A DNA stretch of 64,000 nt from Bacillota bacterium. Lineage in GTDB: Bacteria; Bacillota_A; Clostridia; Christensenellales; Aristaeellaceae. The first letter of the stretch is position 1, and each line of letters opens with the position of its first letter. Below are positions 7,309 through 15,507 of the stretch, piece by piece. The stretch lies in NCBI GenBank assembly GCA_023421735.1, contig JAEZSP010000002.1:1-64000 (forward strand), read 5' to 3'. The position numbers and the translations under genes were made by a program. Under the pieces are notes generated by a model, which did not search any database, was not told where the DNA came from, and saw only the letters and a program-made list of their open reading frames with translations.

Positions 7309-9064
7309 GAGGGGGCCATCCTACCTCCTGGTTGCGCTCGGAGGGCTTCAAAATTGTTATCGGGCGCATCCGCCGCTGTTTTTTGCGCTGATGGCCGTCT
7401 CGGCCCTCTTGTGCGCCATCGAAGTGGGCGAGCTTTATGCCATGAAAATCCTGTTCGACGCGGTCGCCGCACACGCGACGGGACGGATTGCATTGTCGGG
7501 TGTGGTTGTTGCGAGCGTTCCCATGGCGGCGCTTTTGACCGCGAGTCCCTTGGTGCGCACGTTGGAATATTTGGGGCAGGGGTACTTCTGGCGCAGGGGA
7601 AGCGGATATCTGATGGCGCGCACCCATGCGCGCGTGGCAAGCATTCCGCTGATTTCGTTAGAAAAATCTGAGACGTTTGACCGGATGACGCGCGCGCGAT
7701 TGGGCAGCGAAGCGGCGCCTTCCGCCAGCCGATCCATCTTGCAGTTTGTATTTCACTTTCTGCCTTATCTTGCGCTGACCTGTGTGGTGCTCGCGCGCAT
7801 ACAGCCGATGCTGGTGCTGGCGCTGCTGATCATCTTCGCATCCGTTACCTTCTCACAGGCGCTGCGCGCGGGCATTGTTCGCCGCTTTGCCGAGACGAGC
7901 GCGAACCCACGGCGGCGGGCGGAGGCGCTGGAAAATGCCGTCACGGGGCGGGAATGCGCAAGGGAAACCCGCACGCTGGGTGCGGCAGACTTTTTCTTTC
8001 GGCTGTATCTGGATGCGGTTCGGCAATACAACCGCGCCTCTCTGCGTGCGCAGCGGAAGATTGCGCTGGTGGAGCTTCTCCTGCGGGTTGTTCACATACT
8101 GGGGTATGCGGGCATTCTCGCGCTGCTGATCTATTATCTCGTGCGGGGCGATGTGTCCGCGGGTGCGTTTGCCGCCGTATTCTATTCCGTGGAGCGGATG
8201 AGCGGCGTTCTCAAGACCATGGTGGATCAGTTTGGCGAGGCGCTTTCCGAGATGAGCGCGGCGGCGTTTACGCATGATTTTCTGCAAAGTCCTGCGCAAG
8301 CGGGCAGCGAAAAGCAGCTTGACAAGCGACAGGCCATCCGGCTCGACGGCGCGTCGTTTACATACCCGGGCAGGGACACGCCTGCCGTCCGGGAGGTGAC
8401 GCTCACCATCCGGCCCGGCGAGACGCTGGCGATTGTGGGGGAAAACGGCGCGGGCAAGTCCACGCTTGCGAGCCTCATTTTGGGTCTTTATCAGCCCACG
8501 CGCGGCTGTGTGCGCTGCGGGGACGCGACGCTCGCGGCGTACGCGCCATCTGCGCGCTTTGAACGCGTTTCAGGTGTGTTTCAGAAATTCGCGCGATACA
8601 AGATGACGCTCGGGGAGAACATCGCCATCAGTCAGACAGGTGCGCCAGACGACGTCTTACCGGCTGCGGGAGCGGCCGGCGTGCATGCGAGCTCCCTTGC
8701 GTCGGGGATGGAGACCATGCTGTCGCGGGAATTTGGCGGCGCGGAGCTTTCAGGCGGTCAATGGCAGCGCGTCGCCATTGCGCGCGGTCTCTACCGCGCG
8801 CATGATGTGATCGTATTGGATGAACCGACGGCGGCCATCGACCCCATTGAAGAATCGAAGCTGTTTCGGTTGTTCCGGGATACGTCCGCGAACAAGACGG
8901 CGATCCTTGTGACCCATCGACTGGGATCTGCACGGATCGCGGATCGGATCATATTGATGGAGGCCGGCGCGATTCAAGAGACGGGAACCCATGCGGAACT
9001 GATGGCGCTGGGCGGGAAATATGCCTCCCTCTACCGCGCGCAGGCGGACTGGTACGACCGATAA
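7295..9064 (+). CDS. ABC exporter half-transporter (TMD-NBD), operon 1 subunit B
   Basis: 589 residues; ATG at 7295 with GAGGAG at 7281-7286, overlapping the 3' end of subunit A by 14 bp (translational coupling). The membrane domain covers about 1-330. The nucleotide-binding domain has Walker A GENGAGKST near 382, signature LSGGQWQ near 484, Walker B VIVLDEPT near 506 and switch His in THRLGS near 539. Both subunits keep a catalytic Glu, so both ATP sites look competent. The substrate is unknown: a drug, a peptide or a lipid is possible. Confidence 0.9.
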   Translation: MRKNERGPSYLLVALGGLQNCYRAHPPLFFALMAVSALLCAIEVGELYAMKILFDAVAAHATGRIALSGVVVASVPMAALLTASPLVRTLEYLGQGYFWRRGSGYLMARTHARVASIPLISLEKSETFDRMTRARLGSEAAPSASRSILQFVFHFLPYLALTCVVLARIQPMLVLALLIIFASVTFSQALRAGIVRRFAETSANPRRRAEALENAVTGRECARETRTLGAADFFFRLYLDAVRQYNRASLRAQRKIALVELLLRVVHILGYAGILALLIYYLVRGDVSAGAFAAVFYSVERMSGVLKTMVDQFGEALSEMSAAAFTHDFLQSPAQAGSEKQLDKRQAIRLDGASFTYPGRDTPAVREVTLTIRPGETLAIVGENGAGKSTLASLILGLYQPTRGCVRCGDATLAAYAPSARFERVSGVFQKFARYKMTLGENIAISQTGAPDDVLPAAGAAGVHASSLASGMETMLSREFGGAELSGGQWQRVAIARGLYRAHDVIVLDEPTAAIDPIEESKLFRLFRDTSANKTAILVTHRLGSARIADRIILMEAGAIQETGTHAELMALGGKYASLYRAQADWYDR

Positions 9065-9080
9065 CCGAATGATTTGAAAA

Positions 9081-9117
9081 CCGCCGTCCGGTGATATCCG
9101 GGCGGCGGCAGTTTTTT
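9081..9117 (+). terminator. Terminator between convergent operons
   Basis: CCGCCGTCCGG (9081-9091) pairs with CCGGGCGGCGG (9098-9108), followed by GTTTTTT. Upstream AAAA (9077-9080) gives a shorter U-run on the other strand, so it may also serve the minus-strand creatininase gene ending at 9116. Confidence 0.8.
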
Positions 9118-9883
9118 ACTTTTTCTCCGGCAGGGGGACATGGCGGAAGGCTTCCATGAAATCCGCGATGTATTTGGCGCAGGTCTCCAGCATCTCTTTC
9201 CCCCACGCTTCTGTGGCGGTATTGGGGTGATCCGGGCCAATCCAGCCGTTGTCCGTGATGGCAAGGACGGGGCGCGGGACGGGAATTTCTACGCCCTGAA
9301 AACGCACGGTTTTAAAGCCCGTGGTTTCGATCTCATCGGACATGGGCTTAAGGTGCATATCTTCCACCAGATTCCAATCGACCAGCTTTGGATCGACCGC
9401 TAAAATACCCGCGGTTTCCTCGCCGCCGCCGTGTCCGCCCTTCCATTTGGGATTGAGATCCCAGGCCATCAGCCACCAGTTGAGTTCCGCCATGAGGCAA
9501 CCCTTGCGCGAGAGATCGAGCGCGACCCGGTCGAGCGCCGGAATGTTGCCGCCGTGCCCGTTGAGCACGCAGAAGCGGCGCACGCCAAAGCGCATGAAGC
9601 CCTCCGTCAGCTTTGTGAACACATCATAGAGCGTATCAAGGCCGAGCGACACCGTGCCGGGAAAGTCCGTTTGCGAGTCGCACGCGCCGAAGGGGATGAT
9701 GGGCGCGATGGCGACATCGGTCTGCGGCTCTATAAGTTCCAGAAGCCGCGTGGGGATCAGCGTGTCCGTGCCCAGCGGCAGGTGTTTCCCGTGGCACTCG
9801 ATGCTGCCGACGGAAAGGAGGATGATGTCGTTTCCCTTGAAGTATTTTTCCGCCTCGACCCAGTTCATGTTTGCGATTCGCAT
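9116..9883 (-). CDS. Creatininase-family amidohydrolase
   Basis: 255 residues, the normal family length. Metal ligands are in SIECHGKHLPLGTD near residues 27-40 (family pattern E-x-H-G-x-H-L-P-x-x-T-D), LNGHGGN near 107-113 and HGGGEETA near 150-157. The family uses two divalent metals to open cyclic or linear amides: creatinine amidohydrolase, formamide hydrolases of riboflavin/F420 synthesis, and MftE-type peptidases. ATG at 9883 after GAGGGG. It starts 30 bp after the glycyl radical enzyme gene on the same strand, so it is very likely co-transcribed. The joint substrate is unknown. Confidence 0.85.
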   Translation of the reverse strand: MRIANMNWVEAEKYFKGNDIILLSVGSIECHGKHLPLGTDTLIPTRLLELIEPQTDVAIAPIIPFGACDSQTDFPGTVSLGLDTLYDVFTKLTEGFMRFGVRRFCVLNGHGGNIPALDRVALDLSRKGCLMAELNWWLMAWDLNPKWKGGHGGGEETAGILAVDPKLVDWNLVEDMHLKPMSDEIETTGFKTVRFQGVEIPVPRPVLAITDNGWIGPDHPNTATEAWGKEMLETCAKYIADFMEAFRHVPLPEKK

Positions 9884-9913
9884 GATTGGAACCCCTCGAC
9901 TTTCGTCATTTGA

Positions 9914-12316
9914 TTACAGCGCCTGTTCGGTGCGCGCGATGATGTCGTCCTGCGTTTTGCGGGAAAGAACGTTGAAGAAGGCGGAATAGCCCGCGACGCG
10001 CACGATGAGATCGCGGTGCTTTTCGGGATGAACCTGTGCGTCGAGCAGGGTTTCGCGGCTGACGACGTTGAACTGGACGTGGTAGCCGCGCAGGCCATTG
10101 AAGAAGGCGCGCAAAAGCGCGGCGAGCTTTTCGCGGTTCTGTGCGGAATCGAGCATGGCGGGCGTGACCTTTTGATTGAGGAGCACGCCGCCCGTGATCT
10201 CCTCGGTGGGTAATTTAGCCACGGACTTGAAGACGGCGGTCGGCCCGTTCCGATCCATGCCGTGGCCGGGACTGCAGCCCTCGGCGAGCGGTTCGCCAGC
10301 CAGCCGTCCGTCGGGCGTCGCCAATGTGCCCGCGCCCTGCGGCACGTTTGCGGAGATGGAGCTGGTGCCGGCATAATAGACGCCGCCGATGGGGCCGCGC
10401 CCATAGCGCGTGTTGTGGTACTTTTTCATCTCGTCGATGTAGACATTGTAGGCGTCCACGACGAGCTGATCGACATAATCGTCGTCGTTGCCATACTTCG
10501 GCGCGGCCTCGAGGCGCGCGCGGATTTTCGCGTTTTCGGGGCCTTCGAAGTTTGCCGCAAGCGCGTCCCAGAGTGCCCAGGGCTTGACCGCCTGATCTTC
10601 GAAAACGACCTTTTTGATTGCGGCGAGCGAGTCCGCGAGGTTTGCGACGCCGACCTGCAGATCGCTGATGAAATCATAAACCGCGCCGCCCTCCTTGAGG
10701 TTTTTCCCGCGCCCGATGCAGTCCTCGGTGAGCGCGGAGAGGAGGATGTCCGCCGTTTCGCGCTCGAGCACGCGGTCGCAGGTCGCGTCGATGATGGTGC
10801 ATTGGCGGCACATCTCGCGGATCACGACGTCCCACGCATGGAGCACTTCGTCAAATGACTGCATATCCCGGAAATGCCCCGCGCCCTGTACCAGAAGGAT
10901 GCCGGTTGCGGGATCAACGCCGTCGTTGAGCGCGATCAGGAGGGCCTTTGGGAAGTTGAGAAAGCTCATGCCCGTGCAGCGATAGCCCCACTTGCCAGGC
11001 ACCGCCGTTTCGACGCAGCCGATGGCGCTGTAATGATAGGCATCGTCGTGTGCGACGCCGTGTTTGAGAAAGGATGGGATGATGGCCTCGTCGTTGTTGA
11101 AGGCGGGCATGCCGAAGCCGCAGCGCACGACCTCCACGCATTCCGACAAAAACGCATCCGACAGGCCCGCATGATAGCGGACGGTCAGATTCGGTTGGGT
11201 CAGGTGCGTCTGCGCGACGGATTTTAATACCAGATGCGATAGGGCGTTGACTGCATCCCGACCATCCGCCGTCTGCCCGGCGATGGTTACATTTTGGTAA
11301 AGCGGACTGCCCGCGCTGAACTGCGTGTGGCTCCACGAGCGAATCTTATTGATGGTGAACGTCTTGAGCCATAGATTAGTGAGAAGCTCGCATGCCGCAT
11401 TCTCGGTGATCCGCCCGGCGGCCAGATCCGCGTCGTAATACGGTCCCAGATACTGATCGAGACGCCCATAGGACAGGCTATGCCCGTTCGATTCGATCTG
11501 CAGAGCGAGGTGGGTGATCCACAGCGCCTGCACCGCTTCGTGCAGTGTATCCGCGGGCTCGTAGGGCACCTTGCGGAGGATGCGCGTCATTTCAATGAGT
11601 TCCGCTTTGCGCGCGGCATCCGATTCTTCCGCCGCCATTTTTTCCGCAAGCGCGGCATAGCGCGCCGCGAATGCGCGGGTCGCCTCAATCACGATCAGAA
11701 TCGCGCGGTAGAAGTAGCTCTTTTCGATGTTTTCATAGGTTGTCAGATCGAGCGCCGAGAGCATTTCCTGCGCGCGTTTTTCATAATCCTTGAGTCCGAC
11801 CCTGAGAAGTTTTTGGTAGTCTGCGGCGATGTGTGCGTCGCCGGAAGTGATATTGCCCTCGGACTTGATGATGCCGAGGTCGTAAAACAGCCTGCTGTGC
11901 GGGGGGAATGCCGCGAGTCCCCGGTCGTGCAGTGTGTTTTTTTCCCAAAAGGGCGCAATGGTGCGCAACGCGTCCTTGTTTTTTTCGGATATGTAGAAGA
12001 CATCGCCGTCGCGCTTTTCAAACTGATCGAGTTCGTCGATGACCCACTTCATGGCGTATTCTGGAAAGATCGGCGCGCTGCGATTCGAGCTCGCCTGATT
12101 CCCGGCAATCAGCGTCTGCGGTTCGATGAAGATGCTCATTTCCGCGAGCACGTTTTTCAGCATCCGCGCGCGCTTGATCGCGAGCGGCTGATCGAGCTGT
12201 TCCCGGTATGTCCTTGTCGTAATCAGCGCCCGCTCCACGCATACGCGCGGCTTGGCACTGAGGAGTTCATCGCGGAATTCCCGCATCCTGGGCGTCAGTT
12301 CGCCAAAGTGTCCCAT
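9914..12316 (-). CDS. Glycyl radical enzyme of the YbiW/PflD (dehydratase-lyase) type
   Basis: 800 residues starting at the ATG at 12316 after AAGGGGGC. The radical-bearing Gly is Gly776 in RVAGYSAFF. The thiyl Cys is Cys434 in the SAIGCVET segment, followed by Glu436. The C-x-E pair separates eliminase/dehydratase-type enzymes from pyruvate formate-lyase, which has adjacent Cys residues. Long stretches resemble E. coli YbiW (VRYHAG, FGMPAFNNDE, GKWGYRCTGMSF, GRGPxGGxYYAGTSSISANVP). As I recall, YbiW has been reported to act on 1,5-anhydroglucitol 6-phosphate, so an anhydrosugar or polyol phosphate substrate is possible. It needs a radical-SAM activase, and none is encoded in this window. The enzyme is oxygen-sensitive, which supports an anaerobe. 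Confidence 0.9.
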   Translation of the reverse strand: MGHFGELTPRMREFRDELLSAKPRVCVERALITTRTYREQLDQPLAIKRARMLKNVLAEMSIFIEPQTLIAGNQASSNRSAPIFPEYAMKWVIDELDQFEKRDGDVFYISEKNKDALRTIAPFWEKNTLHDRGLAAFPPHSRLFYDLGIIKSEGNITSGDAHIAADYQKLLRVGLKDYEKRAQEMLSALDLTTYENIEKSYFYRAILIVIEATRAFAARYAALAEKMAAEESDAARKAELIEMTRILRKVPYEPADTLHEAVQALWITHLALQIESNGHSLSYGRLDQYLGPYYDADLAAGRITENAACELLTNLWLKTFTINKIRSWSHTQFSAGSPLYQNVTIAGQTADGRDAVNALSHLVLKSVAQTHLTQPNLTVRYHAGLSDAFLSECVEVVRCGFGMPAFNNDEAIIPSFLKHGVAHDDAYHYSAIGCVETAVPGKWGYRCTGMSFLNFPKALLIALNDGVDPATGILLVQGAGHFRDMQSFDEVLHAWDVVIREMCRQCTIIDATCDRVLERETADILLSALTEDCIGRGKNLKEGGAVYDFISDLQVGVANLADSLAAIKKVVFEDQAVKPWALWDALAANFEGPENAKIRARLEAAPKYGNDDDYVDQLVVDAYNVYIDEMKKYHNTRYGRGPIGGVYYAGTSSISANVPQGAGTLATPDGRLAGEPLAEGCSPGHGMDRNGPTAVFKSVAKLPTEEITGGVLLNQKVTPAMLDSAQNREKLAALLRAFFNGLRGYHVQFNVVSRETLLDAQVHPEKHRDLIVRVAGYSAFFNVLSRKTQDDIIARTEQAL

Positions 12317-12338
12317 GTGCGTCGCCCCCTTTGCGACC

Positions 12339-12367
12339 GTTATACCACGCCGCCGCGCACTTGTCAA
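12339..12367 (-). promoter_or_regulatory. Strong promoter of the glycyl radical enzyme operon
   Basis: On the minus strand TTGACA (12362-12367), a 17-bp spacer, and TATAAC (12339-12344) in an extended -10 (TGGTATAAC). Confidence 0.8.
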
Positions 12368-12412
12368 CGAAAAGAATGTGAATTACGAATGAAAGCGAAT
12401 TTGATTACGAAC

Positions 12413-12439
12413 AAAAAGACGAATCCCGTTGGAGATTCG
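12413..12439 (-). terminator. Terminator of the yybS-rplI-dnaB operon
   Basis: CGAATC (12420-12425) and GATTCG (12434-12439) form the stem, with TTTTT following on the minus strand (12413-12417). A T-run on the plus strand at 12441-12446 makes it nominally bidirectional. Confidence 0.65.
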
Positions 12440-12444
12440 CTTTT

Positions 12445-13818
12445 TTAGAACGGGGCATCCCCCGGTGGGACGGCCTCGTTGGGTTTGGGGGCGAGATCGA
12501 TAAACTTCGTCCATTCACCCTTCCAGCCGAGTTTGACCGTTCCGAGCGCGCCGTTTCGCTGTTTGGCGATGATGAGCTCGGCGATATTCTTTTCTTCGGT
12601 ATCGGGGTTATAGTAGTCCTCGCGGTGCAGAAACATCACCACGTCCGCATCCTGCTCGATGGCGCCCGATTCGCGGATGTCCGAGAGCATAGGACGGTGG
12701 TTCGAGCGACCCGTGGGCGCGCGGGAGAGCTGTTGAAGCGCAATGATGGGAACGCTCAGTTCGATTGCAAGGCCCTTGAGTGAGCGTGAGATGGAGGAGA
12801 CTTCCTCCTGACGGCTGCCGAACTTGCCGTTGCCCGTCATGAGCGAGATATAGTCGATCATGATGACGTCGAGGCCATGCTCGATCTGCAACCTGCGCGC
12901 CTTGGAACGCATTTCGGAGACGGTGATGCCGGGCGTCGCGTCCACATAGATGGCGGAGGGTCCGATCTTGATCATGGCATCCGAAAGGCGCAGCCAATCC
13001 TCGTCCGCGAGCTGCCCGCGCCGCACCCGCTGCATGTCGACCTGCGCTTCGGTGCACAGCATGCGCATGGCGAGCTGCTCGGCGGGCATTTCGAGGGAGA
13101 ATACCGCGCCCGTCTTGCCCGCGCGGATGCACGCATTTTCCACGAAGTTCATGCCGATGGAGGTCTTGCCCATGGACGGGCGTGCAGCGATCAAGACCAT
13201 TTCGCCGCCGTGCAGACCCGTCAAGAGGTCGTCCAATTCGGTATATCCCGTGGGGACGCCCTCGATTTTTCCGTGGGTTTTGAAAAGCTGTTCGATTTTT
13301 TCGAACGTGCGGATGAGAATGGGCTGGATTGCCAGCAATTCGCCGCCGTTTTTGCGCATGGTGATGTCGTAGATCAGCTTTTCCGCCATCTCGAGGATCT
13401 CGCTGGTCTCGAGCTGGGCGGCGTAGCACTGACCGAGGATCGATTCCGCTGCGCGAATGAGCTTGCGCAGCGTCGATCGCTCATCTACGATCTTTATGTA
13501 TGCGGATGCGTTTGCCGCCGAGGGAACGCCGGTTGACAGCTCGATGAGGTAGTTCGTGCCGCCGACCGCGTCGAGCCTGCCTTTTTTGGAGAGCTGGTCG
13601 TCGAGCGTGACGATGTCGATGGGGCGATTGGCAGCCGCGAGGGAAGCCATGCACTGAAAGATCTCGCGGTTTGCCGGATCGTAAAAATCCGTGGCCTCGA
13701 GCGACTCGATGGCGAGCAGCGCTGCCTCGTTCGAGCGCAGCATCGCGCCCAGAACCGAACGCTCGGATTCCGGGTGGTTGGGCGGTATGCGCGCGATTTG
13801 GGCGCCGAATTGTTCCAT
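12445..13818 (-). CDS. dnaB: Replicative DNA helicase DnaB (DnaC in Bacillus)
   Basis: 457 residues, full length. The N-terminal scaffold domain (about 14-115) starts with PPNHPESERSVLGAML. The RecA-like domain carries Walker A ARPSMGKTS near 217 and Walker B VIMIDYISLM near 320. The DnaB arginine/ssDNA region LQQLSRAPTGRSNHRP lies near 370. It is the hexameric fork helicase that unwinds the lagging-strand template and binds primase. It lies 13 bp after rplI in a conserved operon. No intein is seen. Confidence 0.97.
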   Translation of the reverse strand: MEQFGAQIARIPPNHPESERSVLGAMLRSNEAALLAIESLEATDFYDPANREIFQCMASLAAANRPIDIVTLDDQLSKKGRLDAVGGTNYLIELSTGVPSAANASAYIKIVDERSTLRKLIRAAESILGQCYAAQLETSEILEMAEKLIYDITMRKNGGELLAIQPILIRTFEKIEQLFKTHGKIEGVPTGYTELDDLLTGLHGGEMVLIAARPSMGKTSIGMNFVENACIRAGKTGAVFSLEMPAEQLAMRMLCTEAQVDMQRVRRGQLADEDWLRLSDAMIKIGPSAIYVDATPGITVSEMRSKARRLQIEHGLDVIMIDYISLMTGNGKFGSRQEEVSSISRSLKGLAIELSVPIIALQQLSRAPTGRSNHRPMLSDIRESGAIEQDADVVMFLHREDYYNPDTEEKNIAELIIAKQRNGALGTVKLGWKGEWTKFIDLAPKPNEAVPPGDAPF

Positions 13819-13831
13819 CTTGTACCCCTTG

Positions 13832-14284
13832 CTACTTTTCTTCCACCGTAACGTTTAAGATCATGCGCGTGGACACGCCCGCCGAGAGGCGCACCGTGCA
13901 CAGCGTCTGGCCTGCGGAGCGCACGGGTTCCTCGGGTTCGAGCTTTCTCTTGTCAACCTCGATGCCGTACTGATCCTTGAGCGCCTGCGCGATGGCGTCG
14001 TTGGTGATGGCGCCGTAGAGCTTGCCGTTTGCGCCGCCCTTGGCGGTCAGGCTGACGACCTTGCCCTTGAGTTCCTTTGCCTTTGCCTCGGCCTCGAGCT
14101 TTTTCACCTCGGCGTGGTGTTTCTGCGCCGATTTGGCGTTCGCAATGGCGTTCACCGCGTCGCTCGTCGCCTCGCACGCGAGTTTACGGGGCAGAAGGTA
14201 GTTGCGCGCGTATCCATCGGACACTTCGATAATCTGATCCTTCTTACCCGTTCCGCGAATGTCCTGTTGGAGTATCACTTTCAT
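13832..14284 (-). CDS. rplI: 50S ribosomal protein L9
   Basis: 150 residues. The N-terminal L9 signature (DIRGTGKKDQIIEVSDGYARNY) contains the conserved G-x(2)-G-x(4)-V-x(2)-GYxRN(F/Y) pattern and is followed by LLPRKLA. A long linker helix (about 40-75) leads to the C-terminal rRNA-binding domain. It binds 23S rRNA domain V and limits frameshifting. It sits between yybS and dnaB. Confidence 0.97.
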   Translation of the reverse strand: MKVILQQDIRGTGKKDQIIEVSDGYARNYLLPRKLACEATSDAVNAIANAKSAQKHHAEVKKLEAEAKAKELKGKVVSLTAKGGANGKLYGAITNDAIAQALKDQYGIEVDKRKLEPEEPVRSAGQTLCTVRLSAGVSTRMILNVTVEEK

Positions 14285-14296
14285 CTTATATACCTC

Positions 14297-15343
14297 CTAT
14301 GGCCTGTTGGCTCTTTGATTCATAATCTGTCTGACGGCGCCCGTCGAGCCGACCAATGCCGACGCGCCGCCATAAAAAACCGCGAGATCGCCGAATATGA
14401 CCTCAATCAGCAAAATGATGACCACGCGCACCCATGTCTTTGCGCCAAACTGCTGCATCCTGCGTTCGATGGACACCGCTGCCTGAATCATGAAGGCTAA
14501 GCCCAGAATCGCTCGGATGGTCATGTACAACGTGTCGCCGCCCTGCACCTTCTGCGTGGAAAGCAGATACGCAGCCGACAGGGTGAGGATCATGCCGATG
14601 GAGAGACCATAGGGCGTGTACCAGCCTGCGAGCGGCACATAGGAAACGTCGGTCGTTTCCGGATCGTTGCGCTTGACATACCCCGGCCACGCAACCGCGA
14701 GCACGCCGGCGAGCGCGGATGTGCTCAAAAGAAAGCCGGGCAACATGAGGGTGAGCGAAGACTGCATGTCGCGCAAAAGCGCGTCCACGTAGTTTGCGCG
14801 CTGGGCAGCCGTCAGAAATCCCGACAGGAGAATTTCTTGCGTGATGTTCTGGGGTGCGCCCGGAATGTTATAATTGAGTGCCGCGAGCGTATCGACCAAT
14901 CCCGGATATACGCTTTCCATAGACGTCATCGTCTGCCGCATGCTCTGCATGAGTGCGCCCATCAGATCGGAGCCAATCGAAACATATGCGATTCCGAGGG
15001 CAGCCACGATCCCGATTCCGAGGGCCGCAATCCCCGATGCGATCTGCCGGAAGAAGGGTTGGCGTGTACGAATGCCATATACGATGTACGCGGCGGGCGC
15101 AATATGGGCGACGAAACCCATGAACATTCCAGCCATGCCAAACGAGAGCCCGTAGGAACCCAACGAGAAGGCGGCGCAGGCGGCGGCGGGTATGAGTCCC
15201 GCATACGCGTAGAGAAAGGCGATCAGGATCGGCACGATCGGTACGACGGCGAGATACGGCGCAAAGTAGCCCAGAATGAGCGCGAGGATAAAACCGACGA
15301 CGGCGTGGGATGACTTTATCCGGGGAGATTCAGGTTGAGCCAA
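14297..15343 (-). CDS. yybS: YybS-family multi-spanning membrane protein (DUF2232)
   Basis: About 348 residues with eight or so hydrophobic helices. I place the start at a TTG at 15343 because AAAGGAG sits 6 nt upstream; the in-frame ATGs at 15373 and 15400 overlap the promoter region. The family is a conserved Firmicutes membrane protein of unknown function, usually found at the head of the rplI-dnaB operon. In Bacillus the c-di-AMP phosphodiesterase gene gdpP lies between yybS and rplI; here the gap to rplI is only 12 bp and gdpP is absent. Confidence 0.75.
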   Translation of the reverse strand: MAQPESPRIKSSHAVVGFILALILGYFAPYLAVVPIVPILIAFLYAYAGLIPAAACAAFSLGSYGLSFGMAGMFMGFVAHIAPAAYIVYGIRTRQPFFRQIASGIAALGIGIVAALGIAYVSIGSDLMGALMQSMRQTMTSMESVYPGLVDTLAALNYNIPGAPQNITQEILLSGFLTAAQRANYVDALLRDMQSSLTLMLPGFLLSTSALAGVLAVAWPGYVKRNDPETTDVSYVPLAGWYTPYGLSIGMILTLSAAYLLSTQKVQGGDTLYMTIRAILGLAFMIQAAVSIERRMQQFGAKTWVRVVIILLIEVIFGDLAVFYGGASALVGSTGAVRQIMNQRANRP

Positions 15344-15388
15344 ATGCAACTCCTTTCCCCACGGGGCGGGCATAAAATAACATGCTAC

Positions 15389-15417
15389 ATTATAGCACAA
15401 CGCGCGATGCGAGGCAA
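15389..15417 (-). promoter_or_regulatory. Promoter of yybS-rplI-dnaB
   Basis: On the minus strand TTGCCT (15412-15417), 17 bp, TATAAT (15389-15394). Confidence 0.75.
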
Positions 15418-15507
15418 CCGGGAGGAGCGCCGGAAGCGAAAAACATGGACGATTTGGCGACAGACGGAAAAAAGGGGAGCGGCACGTGCCGCTCCCCGAT
15501 GGATAAA

